The notes under the pieces are model-generated. The model was not told where the DNA came from, made no database searches, and saw nothing but the letters and a program-made list of their open reading frames with translations. A stretch of 48,354 nt of DNA from Lewinellaceae bacterium. Lineage in GTDB: Bacteria > Bacteroidota > Bacteroidia > Chitinophagales > Saprospiraceae. A program made the translations under genes and the position numbers. The stretch's first letter is position 1. Every line of letters begins with the position of its first letter. The stretch is from the NCBI GenBank assembly GCA_016719605.1, contig JADJYW010000026.1, forward strand, positions 1 to 48,354, written 5' to 3'. Shown here piece after piece: positions 9,278 to 16,836 of the stretch.

Positions 9278-10687
9278 CTAGTTGACGGTGATCTTTTTCA
9301 CCAAAATCTTCTGCCCGGCAGACACCGTGCGCGAAAACGTGACGACCTGGCCGGATACGGTAATGTCCTCGCCGGCGCCCCAGTCCATCATCACACCGTC
9401 CAGGAACACTTCGGTGTCGGTGGTCAGCGGCGTAAAGCCGGATACCGTGGTGGTGGTTGTGCTGGAAACCGGTACGTCCTCGAATCGCTGAATATTGACC
9501 GTGGGCGCCGAAGCGCTGGCCGCAACGGTGATCGTGTTGCCGCTTCGGGTAAGGCTGATGCCGGAACCCTGGGCGAGGGTCACGCTGCTGCCGCCCGTGA
9601 GGTTAAGGGTGCGGTCGGAACCCGAGCCGTCGCTGGCGGTGAGGGCCTGACTTTCGGTCAGGGTCGTGTTGGTGACGCCACTGATGGTACCGTCGCTGTT
9701 CAGGGTGAACACCGGGATTTGAGTGGCGCTGCCGTACGAGCCGGCGGTGGCCTGGTTGGCGCGGCCAATGCGCTGGAAGGTTAGTGTCGTGGAGCCCACA
9801 GTGATCGCACCGTCGGTGGTCAGCACCCACATGCTTTCGCTGTTGGCCGTACCCTCTTCCACGAAAAACGCTCCGCCGTTGGACATTTCGGTGGAGGCAT
9901 CAAAATCGGTGGAACGCGTCCAGGCGCCCGTGCCGGTGATGTACACGCCGTTTTCCGAAGCCGTGGTTTGGGATTTGACCAGCACCCGGTCGCCGGTGGT
10001 GGTGCTCACGCCGTCAATGGTCTGGTTGCCGCTCAGCGTGATGTTGCCGGTCGTGGCCACGCGCACCGCTTGTTTCCAGGCGTACTGCCCGGTGGAAATC
10101 GTCAGGGTCGGGTTGCCGCTTACCCCGTCGGGGTTGCCAAGGGCCAAACTGAGGCCCGCATCGGATGCAGTGGTGGCGATGGAGCGATTGGCAAACGCGC
10201 CCGCCCCCGTTTGCACGACCAAGCCCGTGCCGGAAAGCGCGGCAATGCCGTTCACTTCGGCATCGAACGATACGTCGGTGCGCGAGGGGCCGGCATTGTC
10301 GGCTGCACTCACCGCGCCGCCGATGAAGTTGAGCGTGGCGCGCTGAGTGAGTCCGCTGCCTTCGTCCTGGATGGTGGCCAGAGCGTTGGTGGTGATGGTA
10401 AAACTGGGGTACGTGCCCGTCACGGCGGTAGCGCCCGCACCGGTCAGCGACACCGTTTGGTCGGGCGCGCTGTTGGTGATGGTGTTGCCGCTGATGCTGA
10501 TCCCGGTTCCACCGGTGAGCAAGGTGCTGCCCTGTACCCAGGTGACGTTGCCGCTGCCGTCCGTAGCAAGAAAACGGCTGTTGGTGCCGGAGGCGCGAAG
10601 CAACACAGTGGGGTCAATTTTGGTGCTTTGGGCCGACACCAAGGCGGCGGACAAAGCAAAAAAGAGGAAAAGAAGGGCCTTTTTCAT
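9278..10687 (-). CDS. Exported fibre/adhesin-like protein with receptor-type C-terminal domain
   Basis: 469 aa. The signal peptide MKKALLFLFFALSAALVSAQ is followed by repeats common in bacteriophage fibre-like proteins: LTGGTGISISGNTITNSAP near the N-terminus, GSGISLTRSGNTITVAASA near the C-terminus, and a central QTTASENGVYITGTGAWTR. The last ~55 residues (EVFLDGVMMDWGAGEDITVS, then VTFSRTVSAGQKILVKKI) match the pattern 'exposed strand, Asn/Asp-Gly turn, tyrosine or aspartate strand, I-x-V end' seen in three neighbours. Likely a surface-recognition fibre. The export signal is unusual for a phage fibre. Confidence 0.72.
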   Translation of the reverse strand: MKKALLFLFFALSAALVSAQSTKIDPTVLLRASGTNSRFLATDGSGNVTWVQGSTLLTGGTGISISGNTITNSAPDQTVSLTGAGATAVTGTYPSFTITTNALATIQDEGSGLTQRATLNFIGGAVSAADNAGPSRTDVSFDAEVNGIAALSGTGLVVQTGAGAFANRSIATTASDAGLSLALGNPDGVSGNPTLTISTGQYAWKQAVRVATTGNITLSGNQTIDGVSTTTGDRVLVKSQTTASENGVYITGTGAWTRSTDFDASTEMSNGGAFFVEEGTANSESMWVLTTDGAITVGSTTLTFQRIGRANQATAGSYGSATQIPVFTLNSDGTISGVTNTTLTESQALTASDGSGSDRTLNLTGGSSVTLAQGSGISLTRSGNTITVAASASAPTVNIQRFEDVPVSSTTTTTVSGFTPLTTDTEVFLDGVMMDWGAGEDITVSGQVVTFSRTVSAGQKILVKKITVN

Positions 10688-10717
10688 GGCTTTTGGAGAT
10701 TGTAGGTTTTTTGGGGT

Positions 10718-11506
10718 TTATTTCACGATGAGAAAAAATGCTTCGTCCTGGCCGGCGACGGTCAACACAATGTCGCTGCCACTGATGGTAAAATCGAGTC
10801 CGTAGGTCATGCGTACGCCGGTACGGTAGAGGTTGATTCGCCAGTCCCGCCCGGTAACCGGCAAGGAAATACTGGGGCTTATGGTATTGCCGGTAATGGA
10901 TGAAAAGGTTTCGTAGTTTTCGTTTCCACCCGCGTCGGCGGCGGGTAGCCAGGTCAAGCCGTTCCATTTGAGCACCTGGTTTTCCGTCGCGCCCTGCTGG
11001 GCAAGTTGGAGCGGTGTTTCCACCGTTCCGTCCCCGGACAAGGTCGAATCGGTTTGGACAGCCGTTCGCAGCGAATCAATTTTCAAATTGGTGAAGGTTT
11101 GCAAACAGCCCTGCAATGAGGCGGACAATCCCGAAATGAACGGCCCTACCCGATGCACGGAACTCGGGTGGTATATGGCCGCCATGCCACTGGGTAGTGC
11201 CGACAGTTGCCCCGACGGATCAACCGCCCGCCCGGCGATGACGCTGCCGGTGGCCGTGATCGTGTCGATGGGAAGTTCGTAACACCGGTTGCTGGAAAAC
11301 ACGATCAATCGCGGGTGTTGCGCCTGGGAAATCTGGCTGCCCGCAAAACCGGTGTTCGAGTTGAACAGCCCCTGAAACGTAAAATTCGGAGCCGTCCCGC
11401 CGGTTTGCACAACCGGCGAAAGCCAGCCTTGCCACAGGCTGTCCACCGTTTGCGCCGAGGCAGTGGCGGTAAAAAGCAGTAGGATGAAAAGCAGTTTCAG
11501 CCGCAT
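10718..11506 (-). CDS. Exported fibre-like protein sharing the C-terminal domain
   Basis: 262 aa with a signal peptide (LLFILLLFTATASAQ), a beta-rich body (GWLSPVVQTGGTAPNFTF) and a C-terminal domain (RINLYRTGVRMTYGLDFTIS followed by GSDIVLTVAGQDEAFFLIVK). This domain is the third representative of the shared module in the cassette. A segment TLSGDGTVETPLQLAQQG resembles the start of fibre repeats. Close spacing (3 nt) from the upstream gene places it in the same transcript. Likely a short fibre or adaptor that carries a receptor-binding tip. Confidence 0.68.
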   Translation of the reverse strand: MRLKLLFILLLFTATASAQTVDSLWQGWLSPVVQTGGTAPNFTFQGLFNSNTGFAGSQISQAQHPRLIVFSSNRCYELPIDTITATGSVIAGRAVDPSGQLSALPSGMAAIYHPSSVHRVGPFISGLSASLQGCLQTFTNLKIDSLRTAVQTDSTLSGDGTVETPLQLAQQGATENQVLKWNGLTWLPAADAGGNENYETFSSITGNTISPSISLPVTGRDWRINLYRTGVRMTYGLDFTISGSDIVLTVAGQDEAFFLIVK

Positions 11507-11509
11507 GGT

Positions 11510-12787
11510 TTAGAAGTTGAATACGAGTTGGTAATCGTCGTAATTGGCCGTCAGACCCACAGCCCGCAGGGAGATACTGGGCGATCCGCTGGAGCCGATG
11601 CCGACCACCTGCATTTGCACGGTATCGTCGTCATCCACAGAATACGGATTGCCCGGTGCGGGCGCCCCGAACACCTGGGCCGACAGGTCGATCTTTTGGG
11701 TAGCCGGGATGTGCAGCGAGGCAATGCCTTCATTGCCCTGCAAACCCGCACCGGTGAACGTCACGGTCAGGTTGCCGGAGCCGTCGTTTTCGGCATCGTC
11801 GCCCGTCACCCGGGCAGAAAGCAGGGTCACGCCGGTGGGAATAGTCACGGTCAGTGTTCCGGAACCCCGAACGGCGGTGATTCCTGTTCCCGTTGCCGTC
11901 ACGACCACGACCAACGAACCGCTGCCGGAGGTGCTCGGCGTGTACGTGGAAATCGTACTGCCGCTGCTGGGCGCCGGGCCTTTGGAAAGTTCGAAGGTGC
12001 TGGGGTTGATGTACAAAATTTCGGTTTCGGCGGCGGTTTTGTCCTGCAATTGCAGCAGGTAGTGCCCGGTGCTGTCCACGTAAAAAGCCCCGCTCAGGGT
12101 GTTTTCTCCGACCATGAAAGCAATCTGAGCGGAAAAGTCCGTGGTGAGAATTTCGCCCCGGATCCCGAGATTTTGGGTGCGGATATAAGCCGCGTCGGGT
12201 TTGAGCGACCACTGCGAAGATTCAGCGAGATTGTTCGCCCGGCTATACGTGGCAAACGCCCCGCTGCTCTCGAATTTGGAAAGTCCCAGCACCCCAGTGC
12301 CGCTGCCGTCGCTCGTGCGGGCGCGAAGGGTCACCGTGGTAACACTGTCCAGCGTGAGCGAGTAGGCGCTTTTGCCGTTGACCGTGGTGTTTTGGGTCAG
12401 ATCGCCGCCCCAACGCACGGTCGTGCCGGTTTGGGTCAGGGCGTTGGCGTAGGTGTTCAGGGCGTAGGAAATCCAGGCACTTCCGTTCCAGGCATAGAGA
12501 ATGCCCGTGGCGGTATCCAGATAGACATACCCCTGGTTGCCCGTGGGCACTGCGCCCGGAGCCGATGTGCCCTGCACGACTTCATCGGGCAAAAGACCGC
12601 TCAGGTAGTTCAGGGTTTTGTACTCCAGTTTGCCGTCGCTGCCCCGCGTCATCAGCAGGTTGTCTGCCGCCGGTGGGCTGACGCCTTTGATCTGCGTGGT
12701 CGGATTGATTTGGCCGAAGGCGGAAAAGGTTGCCAGGCAGAGCGCAGCAAGGGGAAAGAAAATCTTGGTAAAAAGAGGGCCTTTCAT
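11510..12787 (-). CDS. Exported fibre-like protein
   Basis: 425 aa. A signal peptide (FFPLAALCLATFSAFGQ) is followed by a segment typical of fibre N-termini in Bacteroidota (LLMTRGSDGKLEYKTLNYLS; GYVYLDTATGILYAWNGSAW). Long beta repeats follow, and an end SISLRAVGLTANYDDYQLVFNF. The YDDYQLVFNF end is distinct from the shared C-terminal domain of its neighbours, so it may have a different tip. No glycosidase motif is visible. Part of the same minus-strand cassette. Confidence 0.68.
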   Translation of the reverse strand: MKGPLFTKIFFPLAALCLATFSAFGQINPTTQIKGVSPPAADNLLMTRGSDGKLEYKTLNYLSGLLPDEVVQGTSAPGAVPTGNQGYVYLDTATGILYAWNGSAWISYALNTYANALTQTGTTVRWGGDLTQNTTVNGKSAYSLTLDSVTTVTLRARTSDGSGTGVLGLSKFESSGAFATYSRANNLAESSQWSLKPDAAYIRTQNLGIRGEILTTDFSAQIAFMVGENTLSGAFYVDSTGHYLLQLQDKTAAETEILYINPSTFELSKGPAPSSGSTISTYTPSTSGSGSLVVVVTATGTGITAVRGSGTLTVTIPTGVTLLSARVTGDDAENDGSGNLTVTFTGAGLQGNEGIASLHIPATQKIDLSAQVFGAPAPGNPYSVDDDDTVQMQVVGIGSSGSPSISLRAVGLTANYDDYQLVFNF

Positions 12788-12814
12788 GGCTTTGGTGTGG
12801 TTTGGTTTAGGTTT

Positions 12815-13816
12815 TCAATGTATCACAACCACCCAAATCTGATCTTCCGCCGCTGCTTGCGCCGGCGTGATTTGGTTGCCGGCAACGGTGTAGTTCAGGG
12901 TTGGGTATTGCAATAGTTCATTCACAAAAAGTAGCCACTTGGCCTGGTTGGCGGCAGAATAGCCGGCTGGCAACATAAAGGTTGTCCCCGTTCCCGAGGC
13001 GCTGATTGTCAGGCGACTGAGTTTGCAGCTATCGGCGCTCTGGAGGCGGACAAAATGCCAGAGGTCGGTGGACTCGCTTGCCGGGCCGTTGGGTGTCAGG
13101 TTGCCCGCTGAAACGGAGAAGGTTCGTTGCGCCGCACCATTTCGGAATACCAAATAATCCGAAGCGGGCAGACCCGTAAATGCTGCCGGAACTTCGACCG
13201 TACCGGTTTGTCCAGTTACCTCCTCCATCTCTATGGTCGCATCGCAGTTTTCATCGAGCGTTACCCAGGCCAGGTTGTCGCCGGTGTCAAGGGGCATCGC
13301 AGAAAAGTCCTCCCCTTCCGGATTCATCAGGCCGTTGGAAAAAACCAACTGCCCGCCGTTGGCCGCGTATCCGAGGGGCGGCGTGGCTGTGTTACCCGTT
13401 TGACCAGAATCGAAAGCCGTGGCGAATTCGCATGTACAGTCACTTTCTGCTACTTCTGCCGCAAAACAAATCTTGTTGCTGCGGGCACTTTCGTTTTGGC
13501 AGTTTTTGATCTGAACCTCGACGCAAACCGTATCGCTGTTCGAAAGCACAACACCCTGCGAAATCAGGTAGGCCGTGATCTGCGCGTTGGTCGCGTTGAG
13601 ATGCAAATACGTGCTGCCCGTTCCAATGGCGAGTGCGTCTTCAGGCGCCGCAAACGGGGTTTGAAACACCAATGCCTTGTTTTTGTAAAACCGCCACTGC
13701 AACAACCGCTGCGTCCCGACGGGGCAACGGTCGTTGTCGTTCCAGGTCGGAATAGCCGAAAAAAGGGCCTTTCGGGCCAAACGAACGCGCGGTTTTTTAT
13801 TGGAGCAACAAGGCAT
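12815..13816 (-). CDS. Fibre-tip-like protein with three tandem copies of the shared domain, no signal peptide
   Basis: 333 aa, beginning MPCCSNKKPRVRLARKALFS, with no export signal. It contains a middle Cys-rich part (CQNESARSNKICFAAEVAES, then DCTCEF) and then three related units: QLVFSNGLMNPEGEDFSAM, DYLVFRNGAAQRTFSVSAG and WLLFVNELLQYPTLNYTVAG. Each shows the same pattern '[L/V]F-x-N-G/E-x6-8-[F/Y]-[S/T]-V/M' and ends in a W-[V/H]-[V/F] strand. This is the shared C-terminal domain of the fibre genes in triplicate. It could be a tip or hub that joins fibres. Confidence 0.65.
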   Translation of the reverse strand: MPCCSNKKPRVRLARKALFSAIPTWNDNDRCPVGTQRLLQWRFYKNKALVFQTPFAAPEDALAIGTGSTYLHLNATNAQITAYLISQGVVLSNSDTVCVEVQIKNCQNESARSNKICFAAEVAESDCTCEFATAFDSGQTGNTATPPLGYAANGGQLVFSNGLMNPEGEDFSAMPLDTGDNLAWVTLDENCDATIEMEEVTGQTGTVEVPAAFTGLPASDYLVFRNGAAQRTFSVSAGNLTPNGPASESTDLWHFVRLQSADSCKLSRLTISASGTGTTFMLPAGYSAANQAKWLLFVNELLQYPTLNYTVAGNQITPAQAAAEDQIWVVVIH

Positions 13817-13831
13817 GGACGCAGCGGGAAT

Positions 13832-14254
13832 TTACAGCGGACTCGGGAAGGATTTGCTCAGCGAAGGGATGGTGAACGTCTGCCCGTCTTTGGTCGTGAC
13901 CTCCACTCCGGCGATCACCAGCAGCCAGGTATTGCCGACATTGCTTACAGACTGCGCCACACCCGGAAATACGATTGACAGCGCTCCCGGCACGCCTGTG
14001 GTGTTTGGCCCAGGTGCGGTTCCGGCCGGGATTTCCGTATCCAGGGCATCGTACAAGGACGCATTGCCGGCTGTTACAAAACCTGACACGTCGCCGAAGT
14101 TCGGTTTGGGTTTTAGGGTGGCCGTGATGTCGAAAGTGCCGGGGGCAGTACCCGGCACAGCGCCGACCACTACCTGCACGTCGCCACCGTCAAGGTCTTG
14201 TGGCCGGGTGGTCAAGCGCTTGCGGCAAGGGGTTTGAAAATATCCGTTGGGCAT
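13832..14254 (-). CDS. 140-aa beta-rich protein, unknown
   Basis: Starts MPNGYFQTPCRKRLTTRPQD and continues as a Gly/Pro/Thr/Val-rich sequence (VVVGAVPGTAPGTFDITATL; SIVFPGVAQSVSNVGNTWLL) without signal peptide or membrane segment. The N-terminal 'P-N/C-x..C..KR' style resembles that of the next protein (MPCCSNKKPR), suggesting paired cytoplasmic or structural components. No family recognised. It lies between the fibre genes and a block of tiny membrane genes. Confidence 0.6.
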   Translation of the reverse strand: MPNGYFQTPCRKRLTTRPQDLDGGDVQVVVGAVPGTAPGTFDITATLKPKPNFGDVSGFVTAGNASLYDALDTEIPAGTAPGPNTTGVPGALSIVFPGVAQSVSNVGNTWLLVIAGVEVTTKDGQTFTIPSLSKSFPSPL

Positions 14255-14274
14255 TGTTGGGTTGTTTTTTTAGG

Positions 14275-14430
14275 TTATCCAATGTAGCGCCGGGTCAAGC
14301 CATCCGCGATTGCATAAATGAATACTACAAGCAGTACCGCCAGGGCGAAATACAGCGCCGATTTCGTGTCCGCTTCGTAGCGGTACGTCATCTGGCCGCT
14401 TTCGATCATGTCGAGTACCTCCTGGCTCAT
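14275..14430 (-). CDS. 51-aa single-pass membrane protein
   Basis: Read directly from the complement. It begins MSQEVLDMIESGQMTYRYEA, a short acidic N-terminus, followed by a membrane helix (ALYFALAVLLVVFIYAIA) and DGLTRRYIG. First letters overlap the stop of the upstream gene (ATGA). Acidic N-terminus, one helix and a basic C-terminus is the layout of inovirus-type coat proteins, but many unrelated small proteins look the same. Fourth and last gene of a block of four tiny membrane genes. Confidence 0.55.
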   Translation of the reverse strand: MSQEVLDMIESGQMTYRYEADTKSALYFALAVLLVVFIYAIADGLTRRYIG

Positions 14431-14588
14431 GCGGCGATTTTTTTGCGAATCAGGGCAGTTGCCACACCCGCCACCACGGCCGCAAGGCAGCCGTACAGCA
14501 GGAGTTGGAGGATCGTGCGTTCTGCAAGTGCCACTTCGACACGGATGCCGTCGGTGGACAGTTTTTCGATCACGTCGAGCACTCCCAT
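14427..14588 (-). CDS. 53-aa single-pass membrane protein
   Basis: Begins MGVLDVIEKLSTDGIRVEVA and continues to a membrane helix (LLLYGCLAAVVAGVATALI) and RKKIAA. Acidic/amphipathic N-terminus, one helix, basic end. It starts 3 nt after the upstream stop and overlaps the downstream start by 4 nt. Reading frame, spacing and composition make a real gene likely. Its N-terminus resembles that of the next protein in pattern (V-L-D-x-I-E), hinting at duplication. Confidence 0.55.
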   Translation of the reverse strand: MGVLDVIEKLSTDGIRVEVALAERTILQLLLYGCLAAVVAGVATALIRKKIAA

Positions 14589-14590
14589 CC

Positions 14591-14707
14591 TCAGGTGGTT
14601 TTTTGGCGCTTGTTGTAGGCGTTTACGGCTACCGTGAAGACGGCGAGCACTGCCACCAGCAGCAGGGTGAACTGCCAGACAGGAAGCGTTCCGATTGCTT
14701 TTTTCAT
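14591..14707 (-). CDS. 38-aa membrane peptide
   Basis: Begins MKKAIGTLPVWQFTLLLVAV and continues through LAVFTVAVN to a basic AYNKRQKTT end. Essentially one membrane helix with short tails. ATG overlaps the preceding stop (ATGA). I do not recognise it. It belongs to the block of four tiny membrane genes between the helical-repeat proteins and the fibre genes. Confidence 0.5.
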   Translation of the reverse strand: MKKAIGTLPVWQFTLLLVAVLAVFTVAVNAYNKRQKTT

Positions 14708-14823
14708 GGTGTGGATGCGGTTTTTGGGTTTTGCAGGCGAAAGAAATAGTACAGGATCATGGTGGCCAGCACCGTGGCGGCGACATGGATCAGCGTTTGG
14801 GTAATGACTGCTTTGGCACGCAT
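14704..14823 (-). CDS. 39-aa membrane peptide
   Basis: Begins MRAKAVITQTLIHVAATVLA, continues with TMILYYFFRLQN and a short Pro/Thr tail. One helix with a basic N-terminus, so the opposite charge bias to its neighbours. It starts 1 nt after the preceding stop (TGACATG) and overlaps the next start by 4 nt. Function unknown. Confidence 0.5.
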   Translation of the reverse strand: MRAKAVITQTLIHVAATVLATMILYYFFRLQNPKTASTP

Positions 14824-14824
14824 G

Positions 14825-15331
14825 TCAGATGTTCAGGTTTTTCACGCGGGCTTGAATAGTTTTCAGTTTGGCGTCCACCACCCCGGCAGCATCGCGAAAA
14901 CAGCAGCCGCTGACGAAGAAACTGTCGAATGTCGCACGCAGCGTGGCGCCGTACATGGATTTGTAGTAGGCCGCCAGTTGGATCAGTTGTGCGTCGGGAA
15001 GTTCGGCCATTGCCAGGATGGTGTCGCAGCGCAGGTCGTTGCAGATGAAGGTCCAGCCGGTGGCTTGTTTCAGGTCGTCGGCCAGGCGTTTCAGGTTTTG
15101 CGGCAGCGTGGGGGCGGGCGTGCCGTCCGGGTTGGGCGTGCTGCTGCCGGTGTTCGTGCCGGTATTCGTGTCCGGTTTGTCGCTGCTTACCGCTGACTTT
15201 TTGACCATGCGGATCACAAACACCACAATGAGCACCAGCACCAGGGCAACCGCCAGAAACAACCCGATGCGCAGCAGCGTCCGCTGGGTGGCGGGGTTGA
15301 ATACTTGCTGAACGGCGTTGCTTTGGGGCAT
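14825..15331 (-). CDS. Membrane-anchored helical-domain protein (168 aa)
   Basis: An N-terminal membrane anchor (about residues 18-42, rich in L/V) is followed by a Thr/Gly/Asn/Pro linker (50-75) and a helical domain (76-168). The stretch CDTILAMAELPDAQLIQLAA (102-121), then YYKSMYGATL, fits a helix-turn-helix unit of the type 'L..I...YK..+G.TL' also found in the 15540-16016 protein and reminiscent of annexin repeats. That link is a pattern-level guess. Cysteines at 97, 102, 143 and 144. Predicted to face the periplasm. The start is the Met before the anchor. Confidence 0.65.
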   Translation of the reverse strand: MPQSNAVQQVFNPATQRTLLRIGLFLAVALVLVLIVVFVIRMVKKSAVSSDKPDTNTGTNTGSSTPNPDGTPAPTLPQNLKRLADDLKQATGWTFICNDLRCDTILAMAELPDAQLIQLAAYYKSMYGATLRATFDSFFVSGCCFRDAAGVVDAKLKTIQARVKNLNI

Positions 15332-15345
15332 GGGTATGGGGTGGT

Positions 15346-15543
15346 TTAGCAGTCGTACGGGTGGTTGTGCGGGTCTTTGAAATAGTAGGCGTCGTCTTTG
15401 GCGCATGCCGGCTGCCCGCCGGCAACGTGGTCGTTAAACACTAATTTCGGTACCCGAAATAGCAGGAACACCGCCGCCCCCAGGACAGCCAGCACCAGCA
15501 GGATGCGAAAGACTGCGACAAACGAGGCGTTTTCAGGGTTCAT
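15346..15543 (-). CDS. 65-aa membrane protein
   Basis: MNPENASFVAVFRILLVLAV begins a single membrane segment ending near FLLFRVPKL. A short exported tail follows with two cysteines (GGQPACAKDDAYYFKDPHNH, PYDC). Its ATG overlaps the stop of the upstream gene (ATGA), and it sits between two anchored helical-domain proteins. The tail with paired cysteines could form one disulfide. No family recognised. Confidence 0.6.
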   Translation of the reverse strand: MNPENASFVAVFRILLVLAVLGAAVFLLFRVPKLVFNDHVAGGQPACAKDDAYYFKDPHNHPYDC

Positions 15544-16016
15544 GTCAGTCCGAGGGTGTTCAGTTTTTGTAAAAGCGTGGTGTTCAATCCGTCGCTCATA
15601 CCCAGGAAGGAACAATCGTCCGTGTACGTGGCGCTAACGGCGCTGTGCAGGGTGTCGCCGTGTGTGTTTTTGTACGCGTTGTGGATCACCCGGAGTTGAT
15701 TGTCGTTCCACTGCAAAGCGTCGTAAAGTGCCTGGCAGCGCCCGCTGGAAGTCAGAGCATTGCCCGTCAGGGTGTCGTGCAGGCGTTTGGCGGTGTTTTT
15801 GCGCTGCAAGTAAAAATCAGCCGGCACATCACCGCCGCCCGTTTGCAGGTTGGCATCCTCCGGCACCAGGCCGAATAGCACCCGGAAGTAGGGGCGGAAA
15901 AACCACCACAGCGCGAGCGCCAGAAGTGCCAGGCCGATCCACGGGGCGCTTTTTTGAAAAAAGCCCGTGGCGCCCGATCCGGCCCGCCATATTGCCGTTG
16001 CTGCGGTGACTGCCAT
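15540..16016 (-). CDS. Membrane-anchored helical-domain protein (158 aa), paralogue-like of 14825-15331
   Basis: Membrane segment at about 26-41 (WIGLALLALALWWFF), then a soluble helical domain. CQALYDALQWNDNQLRVIHN and YKNTHGDTLHSAVSATY repeat the pattern 'CxxLxxAL-x3-D-x-QL-x2-I-x3-YK-x3-G-x-TL' of the neighbouring 168-aa protein. This suggests duplication and divergence. An annexin-like repeat is a possible fold. The end FLGMSDGLNTTLLQKLNTLG looks like a terminal helix. Together with the two-repeat protein at 4133 it makes a set of stalked helical domains. Confidence 0.65.
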   Translation of the reverse strand: MAVTAATAIWRAGSGATGFFQKSAPWIGLALLALALWWFFRPYFRVLFGLVPEDANLQTGGGDVPADFYLQRKNTAKRLHDTLTGNALTSSGRCQALYDALQWNDNQLRVIHNAYKNTHGDTLHSAVSATYTDDCSFLGMSDGLNTTLLQKLNTLGLT

Positions 16017-16034
16017 TGCCTCCGGTGGTCGCCT

Positions 16035-16250
16035 TTAGTTCGAGTATGCCGACACCGGTCCCATCAGGCGAGACTTCAGGCTCTGCATCACCGGCGTGCC
16101 CGTGACCGAGGTGGACGTCGCCGAGGCGCTGCTTGTGGTGGTAGTGGTGGCGACCTTTTTGATCTTCGGGTACACGTATCGGATAAAAAGCAGGGTGGCG
16201 CCCACAGCGAGCACGGCAATGACCCAGCGTTTTTTCAAAATGCGCATCAT
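16035..16250 (-). CDS. 71-aa membrane protein with Thr/Ser-rich tail
   Basis: MMRILKKRWVIAVLAVGATL starts a basic N-terminus and one membrane helix ending near VYPKIKK. A Thr/Ser stretch (TTTTTSSASATSTSVTGT) and the end SRLMGPVSAYSN follow. The initiator could be either of the two Met codons. Signal-anchor topology with an exported flexible tail. Unknown function; consistent with a minor structural or linker protein. Confidence 0.6.
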   Translation of the reverse strand: MMRILKKRWVIAVLAVGATLLFIRYVYPKIKKVATTTTTSSASATSTSVTGTPVMQSLKSRLMGPVSAYSN

Positions 16251-16310
16251 GGTTTTTAGAGTTTTGAGTTTCGGGTTTTGAGTTTTGAGTGTGGCCGAGC
16301 GTGATTCTGT

Positions 16311-16763
16311 TCACGCGGCGACCTTTTCAAGGATTCGCCCCAGGTAGCGCAGCACGCACAGCAGTCCGATGACGGCCAGTCCGATCAGTATCCAGGCTAC
16401 GTAGGGGCGACGTTTGCCGTCGCCCAAAAACGAGGCGACAGGGTTTTGCGGCATCGTTTGGCGGATTTGGTCCACCAGCAGCCGGGCCGGGGTTTTACCC
16501 GTCGTTTGCCGGATGGTTGTCAATTCGGCGGCGTACAAGCCCATTTGATCCACGGGAACGTCCAGCAACTGCTCCAGCCAGATCAGGAAAGCCTCGGGCG
16601 ACAGCCGTCCGGACTGCTCCTGAATGGAGTATGAGATGGCATCCACGTTTGGGAGCATCGCGGCACTGACGCGGCCTTCGGCAACCAGCCGAGCATAAAC
16701 GCCCGTCAGGTTGTTGGTCGTAATCAGGTGTACCAGTTCGTCCGTTGAGTACTGCGTTTGCAC
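16311..16763 (-). CDS. 150-aa protein with helical N-terminal domain and C-terminal membrane anchor
   Basis: Starts MQTQYSTDELVHLITTNNLT and is helical through about residue 110 (YSIQEQSGRLSPEAFLIWLE; QMGLYAAELTTIRQTTG). A C-terminal membrane segment (YVAWILIGLAVIGLLCVL) and a short basic tail end the protein. It follows the candidate capsid gene. The N-terminal domain would face the cytoplasm if tail-anchored. No motif recognised. It could link the capsid to the membrane. Confidence 0.62.
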   Translation of the reverse strand: MQTQYSTDELVHLITTNNLTGVYARLVAEGRVSAAMLPNVDAISYSIQEQSGRLSPEAFLIWLEQLLDVPVDQMGLYAAELTTIRQTTGKTPARLLVDQIRQTMPQNPVASFLGDGKRRPYVAWILIGLAVIGLLCVLRYLGRILEKVAA

Positions 16764-16836
16764 GGGGCAGAGGGGCGCTTTGGGGTGAAAAAGAAAGGCT
16801 GGGTGGACCGGGTGAAAATCCGGTCGGCCGGGCCGT

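Noticed and set aside
6684..13816. Tail-fibre end of a conventional tailed prophage or a contractile injection system
   Set aside because: No baseplate, sheath, tube, tape-measure, portal or terminase gene was found, and the fibres have signal peptides.
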